Part shown: piece by piece, positions 1 through 13,444 of the stretch
Layout: each line of letters opens with the position of its first letter
Numbering within the stretch: the first letter of the stretch is position 1
Assembly: GCA_003640385.1 (NCBI GenBank)
Contig: RCAB01000001.1
Span: forward strand, 682,001 to 746,000
Origin: Setaria digitata
Taxonomy: Eukaryota > Nematoda > Chromadorea > Rhabditida > Setariidae
Reading direction: 5' to 3'
DNA length: 64,000 nucleotides
Program-made: the position numbers and the translations under genes
The notes under the pieces: generated by a model
The model's database searches: none
What the model saw: only the letters and a program-made list of their open reading frames with translations
Told to the model about the DNA's origin: nothing

Positions 1-3000
1 ATAGAGAGATATCTGAGTCCATATTAAAATTAGCCGCTCTTTTCATTTTAATGGAAGAAACATCTAATCCAAGTAATTATATCATTTACTGTTGTTATAA
101 TAGAATTATAATCATGTTTGAATACGTGAATTAAGAATTTTTGAATTTCACTTATGAGACGATGAAATCTTATGAAAATGCTCCTCATCATTAGATGTTC
201 CTTTCCCCTAAATACTGTCCCAGTGAGTTTTTTATATTGAGTTTAACCGATAAAAGCTGAGACAAACGTTCTAATCGTGTTTACTCAAAAAAGTTTTACA
301 GGATTGGATAGCCGTTTGCTCCACATTCTCATCTTTACACCACTCAAGAATTTCACTGCTCCAACAATGCGTGTTTGCATAATTGCATGGAATTGGATTC
401 TTGTTGCCCGAGAAGAAGTTCAGCTTCATGTAACGCAATTTTTTCATTTAAAAAATACTGCCACTTTTAGACGAAATGTATCAAAATTGTTGCAATATTT
501 ATTTAACATTATAGAGAGTAAAAAACATGGTCAACAGCTTAAAAACTAATTTCTTAGTTTCTTCGAGAAATGGCGACCTGTTGGATAATCAGTGCACAGA
601 ATCAGTTGGGCGTCTTCCAGCGTGACTCCGAAATTATTTCTCCTTTGAGCTTACAGACCTGTTCAGCTCCGAAACGATTACACATTCTTCCGCACAGTAT
701 ATGGATTTGTGTATGTTTGATTTTGTTAGAGTTACACATGTCCAGTTAGTACACTCATTCATCAGTTGCTGCTTTGTAACACTTTGAAATAAAGTGGTGT
801 GGGTAATTAATAAGTGAGAAAATTGTTATGACTGGATTGAACTGGGAATCTGTTTGAACTTTTGACTTAATAATACCTCTTTTTCTCCTCGTTGTGAAGA
901 GTTTTCATGGAATAAAAATCCTGAAGTTCTTTAGTTTTTGGCAGAAAGAGTGGATATTGCCAAATACTCAAGCAGAGAGCAATTAGATATTTTGGAATTG
1001 ATGTTTATTCAAACGCTTCCACTGAACGTGGGTCGCTTAAGAATGGATGTTAATTCATCGTTGTGTATCTCTTCAGATTGGAGTCTTTATAAAGCCGACC
1101 TAACACATGGTTATTTATTTCATTTAGAATACACAATTATGTAAAAAGGAAAGATATTGGAAAAAGTCTGGATATAAAGAACAGAAACTGCAGTAACAAC
1201 AGTTTTTTCCAGAAGCATTACACTGCAGTAAAAACACTGTCTTAATACGTGTTGCGTAATATTTTTTCCTAAAACTGTTCAAATTTTTTTAGTTCTTGCA
1301 GTTATAATGACAAGGAATGTTGAAGCGATTGGGCTGAGGTGTCATATTCTTAACTGTGTGCTTTCCATGATTCAGCGAGATTCAATATCCTTTCATATTT
1401 CAAAAAATATCTTACGACAGCGTATCTATTGTGGGATGTTGGATTACTTTTCGTATGTGATCCGTTTTATAATTAATTACGAAACTTTAGAATTTTCTTA
1501 GTAGCAGTGTTTTTGATTATAGTGTTGCTCCTCAAACTCCAACTCAAAACGCAGCACAGTTGAAGAATGATATACGGTGGTTAATCACATTTTGGAATAC
1601 ACTTTTCTCAGATGTGAAGTATATCAAGAAAGAAATATTTGCTAATATTGGTAAGCATCCTCCTGAATGCATATTTTCCTTTACTGTTGTGCAATAAATC
1701 TGCTAGGTTTTGTAGATAGTGAACTCAACTTAGAATCCCTTCAACAAATTTTAAACGACAACTACAAGTCCGATACGGAATACAAGTGAGTATAGTGTGC
1801 TCTTTACATTTTGGATTTTAGCATTAAATTCAATACTTTTAATAATGGTTTTCTATAGTAGATGTACAAATAATGAAAGTATAGTTGTTTGTTTAGTCGT
1901 GCTGATATACAAACTCGTCATGCAATGACAGTAACCGGTTGTAATTGGGTGACGCTTGTAGCTGCACAGAGTAGACCTGGTCCATTGCAGAAGAATCCAC
2001 TCAATACCGGTTAGCTTCTTTTTTTTTTTGGAATTTATAAGAGGAGAGTCTTTGTTATTCGCAGATCGACAAAGTATCGGCATTTTTTTGGGTGGATCAG
2101 CGAACATATCTGGCTCGTCTAGAAAACCATGAATCCTTCGTTCACACTGATTTCCAGTTTTGATAGGAATATCTTAATGTAGTTGAAATCTTGCTTTCTT
2201 TTTTAGGACAGTTCCAGAATGAAATTACTAACACTGTGGCTTTAGAAAATCATGAAGCAAAAGTGTGTTATTAGGTTTCTTCGGAAGAGAACATTCATGT
2301 TGGGTTTCTTCCGGGGTTTTAATAGATTAATTCATCTGAGTATGTATTTTAATGCGACATACAAATATTAAGTATTCTTCTCTCCTTGTTCTGAATTCGT
2401 GCATTTTGTTCATCGGTTTCCAGATCCCAGTCGATCCAACCCGAACAAGCATGCAGAGCAGCAAATGAAATTGTATAGTCGCTACCGTAATTTAATCCTG
2501 ATATTTGTTGTAAGTATATAATCAAGAATTTTGAAGACTTATTTTGAATACTCTTATCGAAGTTGCAACGCTCAAACGGATTTTCAGGCAAATGAAATCG
2601 AACGTTTAAGTGCATGGTTGAATCCATTAGGTGAATCGCTGGGTTTAGAAGATTCAAGCATTGAACAGTGGCGTAAATCAACATTTCCTGAGACAAGAAC
2701 GGAGGCTAGACTTCTGCGGGAAAATGTTAAGACCGCTTGGCAAATTTGCCCTGATTTGGCTGTGTATATGTCATCAAGGGAAGTAATGTGACTAAATCAA
2801 AGTTTTCTTACTAAGAATGTTTGAATCATGTTTTCTTTTTATTTTTAGGTTTCGTGCTTGCCCTGCTTGTCTTTCAGCTGTTCAAGAGCTCCTTGTTAGC
2901 TCACCAGAATCAGTAACTGATTTGCCAGAGGCTCTTTCCCTGTTGCTGGGTGAAGGAAGGATCCTTGAAGAAAAGATAGAGGTAAATTCATGCTCCCTTT

Positions 3001-3153
3001 CAAGTCTATATGAGTAAGAAAGCTGAATTGATATATTTTCTTGCGGCGATAATTTCATAAATTCCCTATATATATGTATATATAGAGCTTGCTCACCTGT
3101 TCAAGAGCTCCTTGTTAGCTCACCAGAATCAGTAACTGATTTATATATATATA

Positions 3154-3193
<40 letters not shown>

Positions 3194-5635
3194 TTATACA
3201 TAATTATGGTTTACGAAAGCAATAAATAGGTGCCACTGAACAGTTGTGTCTTATCCCTTTCTTTTTTCAACTGTCGTAAAAGATACTGTAGAGTTTTGAC
3301 ACTAGAAATGAAATCCTTAGCGTTTAATTAAATTGTGTAGAAAACAAATTCTCAGTTGTTTCGTATGCTGTGTATAGTAAAAAAAAAAATTTTTTTTTTT
3401 ATTTATAATTTCATAATGAGCTGGTCTTTAATAGGACTTGAAAACGCTAAGTCATATTTTGACGTGGTCAACTTGTGATCCTGTAATGGCTTTGTCTTTG
3501 CTTGGCGCACGCCAGTATCCGACTCATCCAATCACTGTACAGTATGCCGTGCGTGTTTTGAGGTCATATCCACCTGATGTACTTCTGCTGTATATACCGC
3601 AGCTTGTTCAAGCATTAAGATATGATACGGTACATTTCGCCTAAAAATTAGAATTGCATAGCAATCCATAGTATTTAGATCTCATTATTGCACGACTAAA
3701 TTCTAGATGGGTTATGTTGCTGAGCTGATTATGTGGTTGGCTGGGCATTCGCAACTTTTGGCTCATCAGCTATTATGGAATATGCAAGCAAATATGTACA
3801 GAGACGAAGACTCGAAAGAAAAAGATCCTGATTTATATGGACCTCTAAGTGAATTGATTAATAAGGCAATTTTTGTTTCAGCTTATTTTTCATTCATATT
3901 TGATTATGTAATGTTCAGATTTTCCTGTTTAGATAATATCTAATATGGAAGGTGCTGCTCGAAAATTTTATGACAACGAATTTGATCTGGTCAAACGTAT
4001 TACCGATATATCGGGAAAAATAAGACCATTTCCGAAAGGCGAAACTAGAAAAAAGGCTTGTCTAAATGCACTGGCTGAGATACATTTAAAAACCGTGACC
4101 TATTTGCCATCTAATCCAGAAGCAATAGTTTTGGATATAGACTACAAAAGTGGAACTCCGATGCAAAGGTAAGGTTGCACTTCAGTTATGGATGAAAATT
4201 GCTCTCAAGAATTTCAGAGAACTTTTCCGGACTGTTTTCAGCGCCGCAAAAGCACCTTTTCTGGCACGATTCAAGGTTCTCCGTTGTGGTATTCAACAAT
4301 TAGAATGCTTAGGAATCACTGCACATCAGCGGAAAAATCCTTCGGAAGCAGATATTCGATTTCTTGCAAGATCAGATGATAGCCTTGTTAGCTGGCAGTC
4401 AGCCATCTTTAAAGTAGATAGTTTTTTGAATTCTCTTCATCTTTTTTGGTCATCATAAAGGCATAAAATACAATATTCTGTTATTGAGATACTCAATTGG
4501 CTAGATAATAATTGGCATATATGTCTGTTGTACGGTAGGTTGGTGATGATGTTCGTCAGGATATGTTAGCGCTGCAGCTAATGCGTCTAATGCGTAATAT
4601 ATTTAATTCTGTGGACTTAGACGTTCGTCTATTTCCGTACAGAGTTGTAGCTACTGGGCCTGGATGTGGAGTGATTGAATGTGTTCCAAATTCAAAATCG
4701 AGAGATCAGCTGGGACGGCAAACTGATTTCGGTTTGTTTTAATTTTCGCTTTAAAATCAAAAAGTTTTCAAAAGTTTTTTTTATTTTTAGATATTTTCCT
4801 CCTAAAATTGCACTTATATGTCAAAGCGCTTTCTTTCTTGAAGTTTATAAAATTGGGTTGCAGGGTTGTACGAATACTTTCTGACGACATACGGTGATGA
4901 AAACACCGAAACATTACAGCTTGCTAGACGGAATTTCATTCGCAGTATGGCTGCATACAGTGTTTTTAGTTTCTTGTTACAGATCAAAGATCGACATAAT
5001 GGGAATATTATGATCGACAGCGATGGCCATATTGTTCACATTGGTTAACTGTTTTTCAATTTCTTCTTTGATTTTTGGGATTCGTTTTTTATTTGAGTTG
5101 GATGATTTATATGTCTTAATTTTTGATTTTCATTTCCAAAGAAAGTTTTTTTTAGATTTTGGTTTTATGTTTGAAAGTAGTCCAGGAGGGAATCTTGGAT
5201 TTGAACCAGATTTTAAACTTTCACAAGAAATGGTAGCGATTATGGGTGGCAAAATGGAAGCACCAAGTTTTAGATTGTTTGCTTCGCTCTGCGTCCAAGC
5301 ATATCTAGCTGTTCGGCCGTACTATAAGGTATATAATGCGTTGCTTCTTTGATAATTTTCTGAATATTTCACATAATCTGTTAAGATTTTCAGTATTAGA
5401 AATTCAGTTCAAATAATTGCAGGCATTTATTGCTCTAGTCTCATTAATGCTGGATACACATCTTCCATGTTTTCGTGGTAAAACTATACAACAGTTTCGC
5501 GATCGTTTTGCACCACAACTCTCTGATCGTGATGCTGCAAAGTATATGATGAGTATAATACGTACTTGTTTCCTAAATGTACGAAGCAAGATGTACGATC
5601 AGTTACAGTACATACAGAATGAGATACCGTACTAG
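1..5635 (+). CDS. PI4KA: Phosphatidylinositol 4-kinase type III alpha, C-terminal part (multi-exon, 5' end outside window)
   Basis: Makes PI4P from phosphatidylinositol and ATP, chiefly for the plasma membrane. Exon pieces line up in order with animal PI4KA: a region with [13 protein letters not shown] (about 390), [17 protein letters not shown] (about 940-1040), then NVEAIG...[15 protein letters not shown] (1307-1450), [20 protein letters not shown] (about 2588), [25 protein letters not shown] (3610-3900), [21 protein letters not shown] (to 4168), the ATP-binding lobe [17 protein letters not shown] (about 4241), [14 protein letters not shown] (about 4543), [11 protein letters not shown] catalytic loop (4984-5015) and, across an intron, the [13 protein letters not shown] activation segment (5156-5190). 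The last exon (5422-5635) ends in QIPY-like NEIPY, the normal family C terminus. Exons upstream of about 900 are tentative; the first 72 bases look like an exon end. Family identity is certain. Confidence 0.93.
2878..3142 (+). repeat. 46-bp direct repeat: PI4KA exon fragment copied into the following intron
   Basis: Bases 2878-2923, inside the exon encoding [17 protein letters not shown], recur exactly at 3097-3142 in the next intron. The second copy is flanked on both sides by TA-dinucleotide runs (about 3067-3084 and 3142-3188). Outside the 46 bases the two loci differ. The copy has no splice acceptor directly in front of it and is probably not an exon. Confidence 0.93.
3140..3188. repeat. 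TA-dinucleotide microsatellite
   Basis: An interrupted (TA)n tract lies in a PI4KA intron, immediately right of the copied exon fragment. A shorter TA tract (about 3067-3084) lies on its left. Confidence 0.9.
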
Positions 5636-8600
5636 TTTATTGGTGATTACTGAAAATTTTGTAGTAAAACGTATTCACTAGATTTTCCTTCTGGGAAGGA
5701 AACTTCATTAAAAAGAAAAAATCATTTTGGTGAGTTCTGTTAAATTTTGAAGTGTTTTGTGCTGAATAATAATACTGTGCTACTTGGTGTGCAAAAAAGA
5801 AATATGCAAATATTAAACATAACACTAGAAAAACATAATTTCGTGGAAACCCACTGTTGCTTTCCTTCTGTTAATGACACACTCTCACGTGATTTAGTTC
5901 GCCGGTTAAAAATTTAGATTTGAGCGTAATGAATGCAAAAAAAAAAGAGAAGGAAAAGACGTAAATGCCATCATGATTTTACGTCACTTGCTGCGACGGG
6001 TAATGCTGCTGCGTGTCTGTCGTGGTTAGAAGTATCGAAGCAGTTGCTGAAGCTGAAATTTTAAGCGCTGTTACCTACATAATGAGGCCAGAAAAGAATG
6101 TAATTTCTATGATGTAGAAGCTTAGTAGTTTTCAAGTGAATTGATTTGCTAATTGAAAAAGAAGCACAGGAGGTTGTTCGGTTGTTTCCCAGCAGTCAAA
6201 AATTTCATCCCAATTAAAATTTTAAACGAAGTAGAGCTTTTTGTGGCAAGTGGATTTCACTGAACTATGAAATAGCCAGTCGGGTGTATCGAACATTGGA
6301 GGAAGCAGTGGATTTTGAATCAGAGGTTGACCAGAATGGGAGTGCCATTTTCACATCCAATATGCATCCGGAATGATTAAACTTGATTCAGGAAGAATGT
6401 AATTTATCTCGATGGATGGTGGATTGGATGTGCGATATTCTGTTCCATTCTTTCCATGAAGGACAGCGAAATATCGCAGCACATTGCGGTGACTCACCCT
6501 TCCTGCAAATGCAGTACACTTATGCGGTATGACTCATCTTCCCGTTATCTTGATACGGTGTTCGGAATGCACATTCCGGACTTTGCTGGCTATGCTGCTT
6601 TTCGAAATCAGATGCCACCCTTCAGGTCAAAGGTGCTGACTGTTGTGTCCGTCAGCTCTGAAGTCATTCGTTGAGGCTGTTTCTGGTTTCGCTTCTGGCG
6701 TTCATGTTGTGTGCATCAATATGATAGATTCTTGTAAGAAGGAGTTCTCGCAGTGAAGGCTCTTCTGACAATGCCTATCCTCAGCATCCCTTCCGTCTTG
6801 ATGCAAGTAGCAGGACGGGAAAGTCATTAGTTGCTTCCGAGCAATGTCGACAGCAACGATCTGTCGTCCCTTTGCTTCCGTTTTCCAACATTGTTAGTCT
6901 AGTCATCAGTTGATATGTTAAGCGTTTTCAAGTCTTTATTTCTCCATATGCCTTCATTGTGAGAATCTTGTGTTTGTATTTTATCAGTTCTTATTTCTTG
7001 CGGAACAGGAACTTCGACTTCAGTTATATATTTACATTGGGTTTAGTTTGGTGTCTAGTCTAAATCACTGATAGGTAGAAGACTTATTGATTAAAAAAAT
7101 TATCAGGCGTAGACGAGAACTTTCTGACAGGAATAATGAGCTGGATATTGTCCATTGTCCATTTCTCTGTTTGTTCTGGCAACTCGGAATACATTATCTT
7201 CTTTGAGTTTTACCACTGGTTTCGTTTTTTATTTAAGAGAAGTGGGATAAACATGTCCGAGCAGCGAACCTTGGCCCAAGGAAAGGAATCATAGAGTCGA
7301 GGCTGTAGTCAATAAGTTTGTCCCAGTAGCTACTCTTTTTCTGGTCGGTCTTCTCTATCCGTTCTGCCCATTTTACGCTTTAGAATGGATTTCTTCCTTA
7401 TCCGTCGCAATCTGCTTAGCATAAATCCATTAATTCAAGCTGTTCTCCACTCCTGAACTTCTCTTGAAGGATTGTCACTCCTACTGTTGCTTAGAAAGCC
7501 TTTTTAATGCCAAGCAAAGAACAGTTGTCGTGGGGGTTCTTCCTTGTCGTCCGGAACTTTTCATTTCTACGCACGTCGTCATGTTTCACCTTTTCAAACA
7601 TTAACAGCTCAGGTAAGAAGTTATTCGTTCTTCTATCTCTGCAAATTAGATGCACTGGAATTCAGAAAATATAGCTTTAGTGGCATTCAATGGTTGATAT
7701 TTTCTGAATCACCCATGATGTTATGCGCTTTCTGTAATCGTAATGGAGAAGAGAATCAACCGCTGGACACCAATTAGACTTCCACTTGATGCTTTATGAC
7801 ATTTACGGAATTTGGGGATGGAACAAAGCGTCGAAAAGGTGTTCATTTAGGAGAGCTAAATATTTCGAAAGCTCTTATAATCAAACTGATCTCGAATCAC
7901 GTAGTGGGATGATCTCGACTAAGCTGATACTCTCAGGAAAATGTAATGACTTTTATACACCCCTACATTCTCGAAATAGGAAATATTGTAGTGTCGTTAA
8001 GATTTCTCATCTCGGAGTAGAATGTATGCGGAAGGTGAGGAATAGTTACTGCTGCGAGGGAAAATAGAAGAAAGAAGGGGAGATGCAGTGAAAGTTCCCA
8101 ATCACAAAGATTTGTAGAATTATAAATCATCAATTTTTTACTTGTGTAACAAACAGAATTCAGTAGCTTTATCTCTGTTGATAAGACTCAATTCCAGTTA
8201 TTTTTAATAAAAGTTATAAACTTGAATGCGTTGAATATTTCCGTTTTCGTTTCTGTGTTTATCAGTGTTTCCCTGAATTATGTAACAGCACCCAATTTAT
8301 ATTGCGTCAAAATCGTCGTAACAATTATCTGGTCATGGAGATTTATTAATTATTACTTTTATTAACTGCTCAGTCTTCATATGTCCCATTAGGTCCTTCT
8401 TCAGCACATCTTCTGTTTAGTGCTTTAAACCTGTCATATTCCTGAATTGAAATTTGATCGAAGTGAAGATTATGATATCAAGCAGTGAATACTAAAGGTA
8501 ATATTAATTTCTTTAAGTACTCTCATTAGACATTTTCCAATGGGAGTGAATTAAGAAGGCATTTTAGTTGGAATTGAATAACAACTGTCAGTTGTTGAGA

Positions 8601-10440
8601 TGCATTTTGATTGACTTCAGTTCAATTAAAATGCGAACTAGTTGTGACTGTGTTGGGAATTTTGGCTAAGTTGTGTTTAATTTTTACCTTCTCACTCCCA
8701 CTGAGTGACTGCTTTAGTTTCCTGTTAGTAAAGATACGGAGAGGGAACGAATGACATCCATCAGTTCTCCCTTTTCATTTCAAAGAAATGAATTCGCTTG
8801 TTTCCATTAATTTCCTTCGCCATTCTCTCCTCTCTTGATGCTCACAGTAGTAACATCGAAACATCTCTCTTCTATCCAACATGCCTCCCACACTGCCTGC
8901 TTCGACCTTGGACTTTTCAAGTTTTTGATTAATTACTTTCCTACCTTCCATATTCGGTCATACATACTTTCGGTCACAGATTCACAAACACACAAACACA
9001 TCCATATTGAAATTTGGATTACTCTTTCCATTTCTTGGTTGTTGAAAGCTCCTGAAAAACAGTTCTGTGCTGCAGGTTCCAGAGCTGATTACTTCTTTAA
9101 TCGAGGAGGTTTCGGGGAAGCCTTGGTGGTGGTGCATGTTCTTTCCAGCTAAGGCCCTTATTCTTTATCTTTATTAATTAACGTGTAAGTTATTTGATTA
9201 GGCTACTACATATCAGTGAATCCAGTCCTTATCAGGGTGTCTAGTTTAATGATTATTAACCCTTCTATTGACTAGCTAGCTATGTAGTAGTATCGCCAAA
9301 CTTCGAAATTAGCATACACACATATGGTGCCTGTGTGTGGTGTGTGCACTGGTTGAGGTGGCGGCTGATGGAAGAGGAAGCAAGTTGAGTGGGTACGGCG
9401 AGTTGCAGTCCTCGGTATGGTCTGATCAGCAGCCAGACCGCCATCATCATCATCGTCACCCATTGTCATCGTGTCGCTATTACCGTCGTTCCCATTGTCA
9501 TCATCGTATTCATCAGCAGCCCTCATTCACCAACACTACTTATGCATTCATCACCTGCTCATCCAACTCCATCACCTGGCCTTCAGTCGTGATTTCGCTG
9601 TTACATGCACCCGCTCCATCTATCTACCATCGCTGCTTCATGCTATCCGAGCCACACTGTGTCGTTTTCGAGATTCAGCGCTTCACTGTTCTCCACTTCT
9701 ATTGCTGCTCGTTGTAGAGCAGTTGGCGATCGGCTCTCAGGCTCTCGAAAAAAGAGTCCGTGATCAGCAGGACCGGTGGATCGTTGTCATCAACTGTCGT
9801 TCGTAGTTTCCATAAGTTACGCATTGTTGTGGTTTGTCTGAGCAAGCTTTCAGTTTTTTGAGAACATTTACATCGAAGACTTTTAGAATGTAGTTTCATC
9901 AATGTCAGAAGGTTTGACGTAAACAACTTATTGCTTATGTGGAAGAAATATTTCCATAAACAGAGCGCTGTGCCTACAACATGATGGGATGCGATATTCA
10001 GTTCTTGGTGAGAACTTATGAGGGAGGCGAAAAATCTCTGTAGCTTGGAACGAATCTGCGGAATGTTTTCCAGTATTTCTTAATACTGTCATTAAGGTAA
10101 GACTCAAAGTAGCTGAGCAATATCTGAAGCTGCACTACTTGCACTACCTGCGAATAGTGCAGCTCCACTTGGGAGAATTAATAACGTGGTTATGGCCATT
10201 TCACCGAATTATGTAAATATTATGAATAATGAATAAAGGATGTCATGTCTAGTACTGTAATGACGACATCTAGCAGAAAGAAGGTTCAGAGAATGACCCT
10301 GTGGAGTATCTCGACATCAAGGGTCGAAGATGACGAGGTATATCTCTTCTGTCGGTTAGCTTTCAGGTCTCTTCCATGGCGGTACACTGGCAACAGTCGG
10401 CTGACCCATTCATAAATGCAAGGTGAGTTGTCTCCCCCAC

Positions 10441-10770
10441 CTATCGGTTCTTTTGTTCTGTTCCCGTAGTGCCCTTGGCGCCACTTTTACTATTTTTCAT
10501 TCTCCATAAAATACCGGGCCGACCATTCTGCAGCACCGCGATACGCCATACCACATCATCCTTTCTGTAGATATTGTCAGCAACAGTAGCAGTAGTTTGT
10601 CCTGTTAATTGCATTAGTAGTTGAGGGAGCTGATTAGTGATAGATGAGAAAGATTTTGGATGAGGCATATGCAGTGCAGTTGAAGAAATGCGGTGGTGAT
10701 GACAGTGTTGTCTGCTGCTTAGGGTTGTGCTTGGATAGAAGTTGAAATGAGGCCAACGGTCGCACTTCAT
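10441..10770 (-). other. Open minus-strand segment, possible exon of an unknown gene
   Basis: A 109-codon open stretch without family similarity that I recognise. Its C-terminal half (segments such as DDVVWRIAVLQNGRPGILW) has a more protein-like composition than surrounding ORFs and it ends in a basic KNSKSG...EQKNR tail. A further segment with a clean TTTGTTTACAG acceptor (minus strand, exon candidate about 11280-11405, containing TLQDILMLQLHQQRITLG) and the open frame at 13000-13296 lie upstream on the same strand. They could be pieces of one gene or chance ORFs; phases were not reconciled. Confidence 0.22.
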
Positions 10771-12999
10771 TTGTTGGAAAATAGTTAAGAAAAATGAAAC
10801 GGATCCTTCTGTGTCATCTTTGTTGGTGTGAAAACAAGCGGATTTTGTCGATGTTTTTTCTCTCTCTCTCTCTCTCTCTGCGAGTCAATGCAGAACGTGA
10901 AATATATAGAAAAAAAGATGGGATGACAAAAGAAAAATGAAATTTGACTTCTATTATCTATTTCTTTTCGATCAGTAGACGGTAAAATCATGCATTCTGC
11001 ACCACAAGCGGTCTGATCATTTCTTACTGTTCGGTATGGAGCGAAGGCTTGCTTCTTCCCTTCCAGCAACAATTTGCAAAAGATCCATATCGCTGCTTAT
11101 TCAGTTCTAATATGCGTCTTTCTTTTGAGTTATACAACACGTTCGGAAAGTGCGGCTCTCTGAACGACCACTGAGGAGGAAAAGGATCTGAATAGAATTT
11201 CCGTTTATTAAGATCAAGCTGGAAGGACTTATTATGAACTGTGTAATTAATTATTGGATTCATAGCTTTAATTCTTGTTTTCATAGCACAACGGTACCAT
11301 GGTAGGATTTTCGGAGATCTTCTGTTCCGGACCCAAAGTAATTCGTTGTTGGTGAAGTTGCAGCATCAGAATGTCTTGAAGGGTATGATCCTTTGTCAGG
11401 TTTTCCTGTAAACAAAGTCATTTTTGTAAATAAAACTTCCTCATCCTCTGATTGCTGTTTCATTTTCCCGTTCCAAAGTTTGCTGGATTGGCTTTTAAAC
11501 ATTTTTTCCTTGGGCATCTAGTTTGTTCATTACAACGTTTCCCTAACATAGTTGTTGTAATGTTTGAATCGAAACAAAGCAGGAGAAAGGCAGACGACAA
11601 AAAGGGCCTCATTTGCAAGTTTTAAGATAGGATTGTCGTCTTTGTTTTTAGCAGCAAAATTCAGAAGTACATGTACATCTTACCTCTCTTTCCTTTCTTT
11701 TCTTTCCTTTTTCCTCTCTTTCGTTCTTCTGCAGTTTTTAACTGTCACTTTAACATACCATCAAAAGCTTTCGTCGCCATGTCAATGCGTTGTCGTTCTC
11801 ACATCATTCATTCATCGTGTTTTTGCCGATGGGTACATTTCGGAACATTGCCGAATTTCTTACAATTTGTCCTGCTCACGCTCCGTTTCCTCCTGGCGAG
11901 TATCAGTCTTCTTTGAGTTATCCAGCTGCTTTATTATGCGCTTCTCTAACTCCTTTGTTTTTTTCCCTGGAATAAGAAAACCTTGATTAAGAAGTAAAGC
12001 TGTTTAACTGGAAATACGGTGATTGATTGATTGATTTCAAGCACTTTTGATGATAAAACTGCAGAAGATTACGAAAGATTGGTGATTAACGGCGAGAGTC
12101 ATTTTCATTTTATAAAGCGATTCCACTCATATTTGTAGTAAAGCTGGCATTTCGTTGTCTTCAGTTTCAGATGTTTTCATCCATTTCACGTCCTTTGTAC
12201 GCTCAGGTTTTCTTTAGCAGCTAGATGTAGCAATTAGCTTCAACTAAAATGAATCCATTTAAGGATTTTTGGTTTCGAAATAAAACCAGTAGTATACGTG
12301 CACCTCAGTTGTCTCGTCAATTCAGCACAGTTATTCTACTCAAATTTATGAGAATTGATTTTAGATCAAGTATCACTATTAGCTTGAAAGTGATATCTCT
12401 TTAATATCACTTGAATTTTAATTCTCCTTCTAGAAAACTCCGCTGGTGGTCATTTTTGATCACTTCAATCGTTAGAGCTATTGCTTAGCTGGCCATCTGT
12501 TATGGAATTGACAAGATCTACCTGATTAAATTGCGGCGGCAAAAAGTATTGCACAACTTTGTGCATTCTTCATATATGTATATTTTATTCGACAGGGTTA
12601 GTTAATCGACTGGAATTAACAAGTATTGCGTGCACAAGTCGATAGAGTTGTTTCTGTTTTAAATTATTTTTCGACTCACTTTCTTTACTTTGGGCGAACT
12701 GTTGAAAGAGCAAGGCAATCAGTTCATTTCTATTAAATCGTTTGGTATGTCTATTGCTGCTGCTCCATTATAAGACATCTCTTCCATACATTTCGTCTGC
12801 TTACTAATTGGGAAGTAGGAATCTCTTCAATATGCGCTTAAATCAGCGCATATCTGTTGAGTTCCTTTTTTTTAAATGATAATTACTGATTATTTGACAT
12901 TGTTTTCCCTCGCTTTATCACTCTTGATGAGCAAGAGTAAATGCTTTTCATTGGATTTTTGAGTTTTTAAACGTGGTCATAGTATGTATAAAGGTGCTT

Positions 13000-13296
13000 C
13001 TAACAAAGACAGCTGTATTCAGATTTATCCTTAGTAAGTCGTCCTGCTGTCGCACAGTTTGTATTGTGTTCTCTTTCCATAGATCCATTATTTTTCTTCG
13101 ATTGCAACAAAGATCCATCCGTAGAATTCTTTTCCTGCAATAATGCTGCAACTTTCCAGCTCTGAAACATATCTTCGTGATGCTTATAAATTTCTATCTT
13201 CACCATGTAAACTAGATTATAGAAATCCAAGATGCTTGCCTGACCGTTTACGTTGGGTTTGCATTTTTGAAATAGGCTTGCTTCGTTTACAGACAA
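13000..13296 (-). other. Open minus-strand segment, possible exon
   Basis: A 98-codon open frame containing SILDFYNLVYMVKIEIYKHH and a hydrophilic second half. No family was recognised. The overall amino acid mix is compatible with coding, but no good splice frame with neighbours was found, so this is only a candidate. Confidence 0.2.
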
Positions 13297-13386
13297 GTTG
13301 TCACTTGTGAGATATATGCTTAGAAGTCTAAACTTAACTGTTCTACAGTTACTGGCTTATTTCGTCAAGCTCTTCCTATCTCATAT

Positions 13387-13444
13387 TATTCCATAAAAAA
13401 AATTCCATAAAATTCCATAAAAAAAAATTTCCATAAAAAAAATG
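13387..13444. repeat. Short tandem repeat of a TTCCATAAA unit
   Basis: Four imperfect copies of TTCCATAAA with variable A-tract length sit head to tail in intergenic DNA, probably slippage-derived. Confidence 0.8.

Noticed and set aside
6400..8100. Possible degenerate transposon or pseudogene because of slightly higher GC and many ORFs
   Set aside because: No transposase, reverse transcriptase or integrase motif, no terminal repeats and no target-site duplication could be seen.
9272..9806. Overlapping long ORFs on both strands with His/Ser-rich or Asp-rich translations
   Set aside because: They arise from CAT/ATC low-complexity DNA open in several frames at once; no splice sites or conserved composition.
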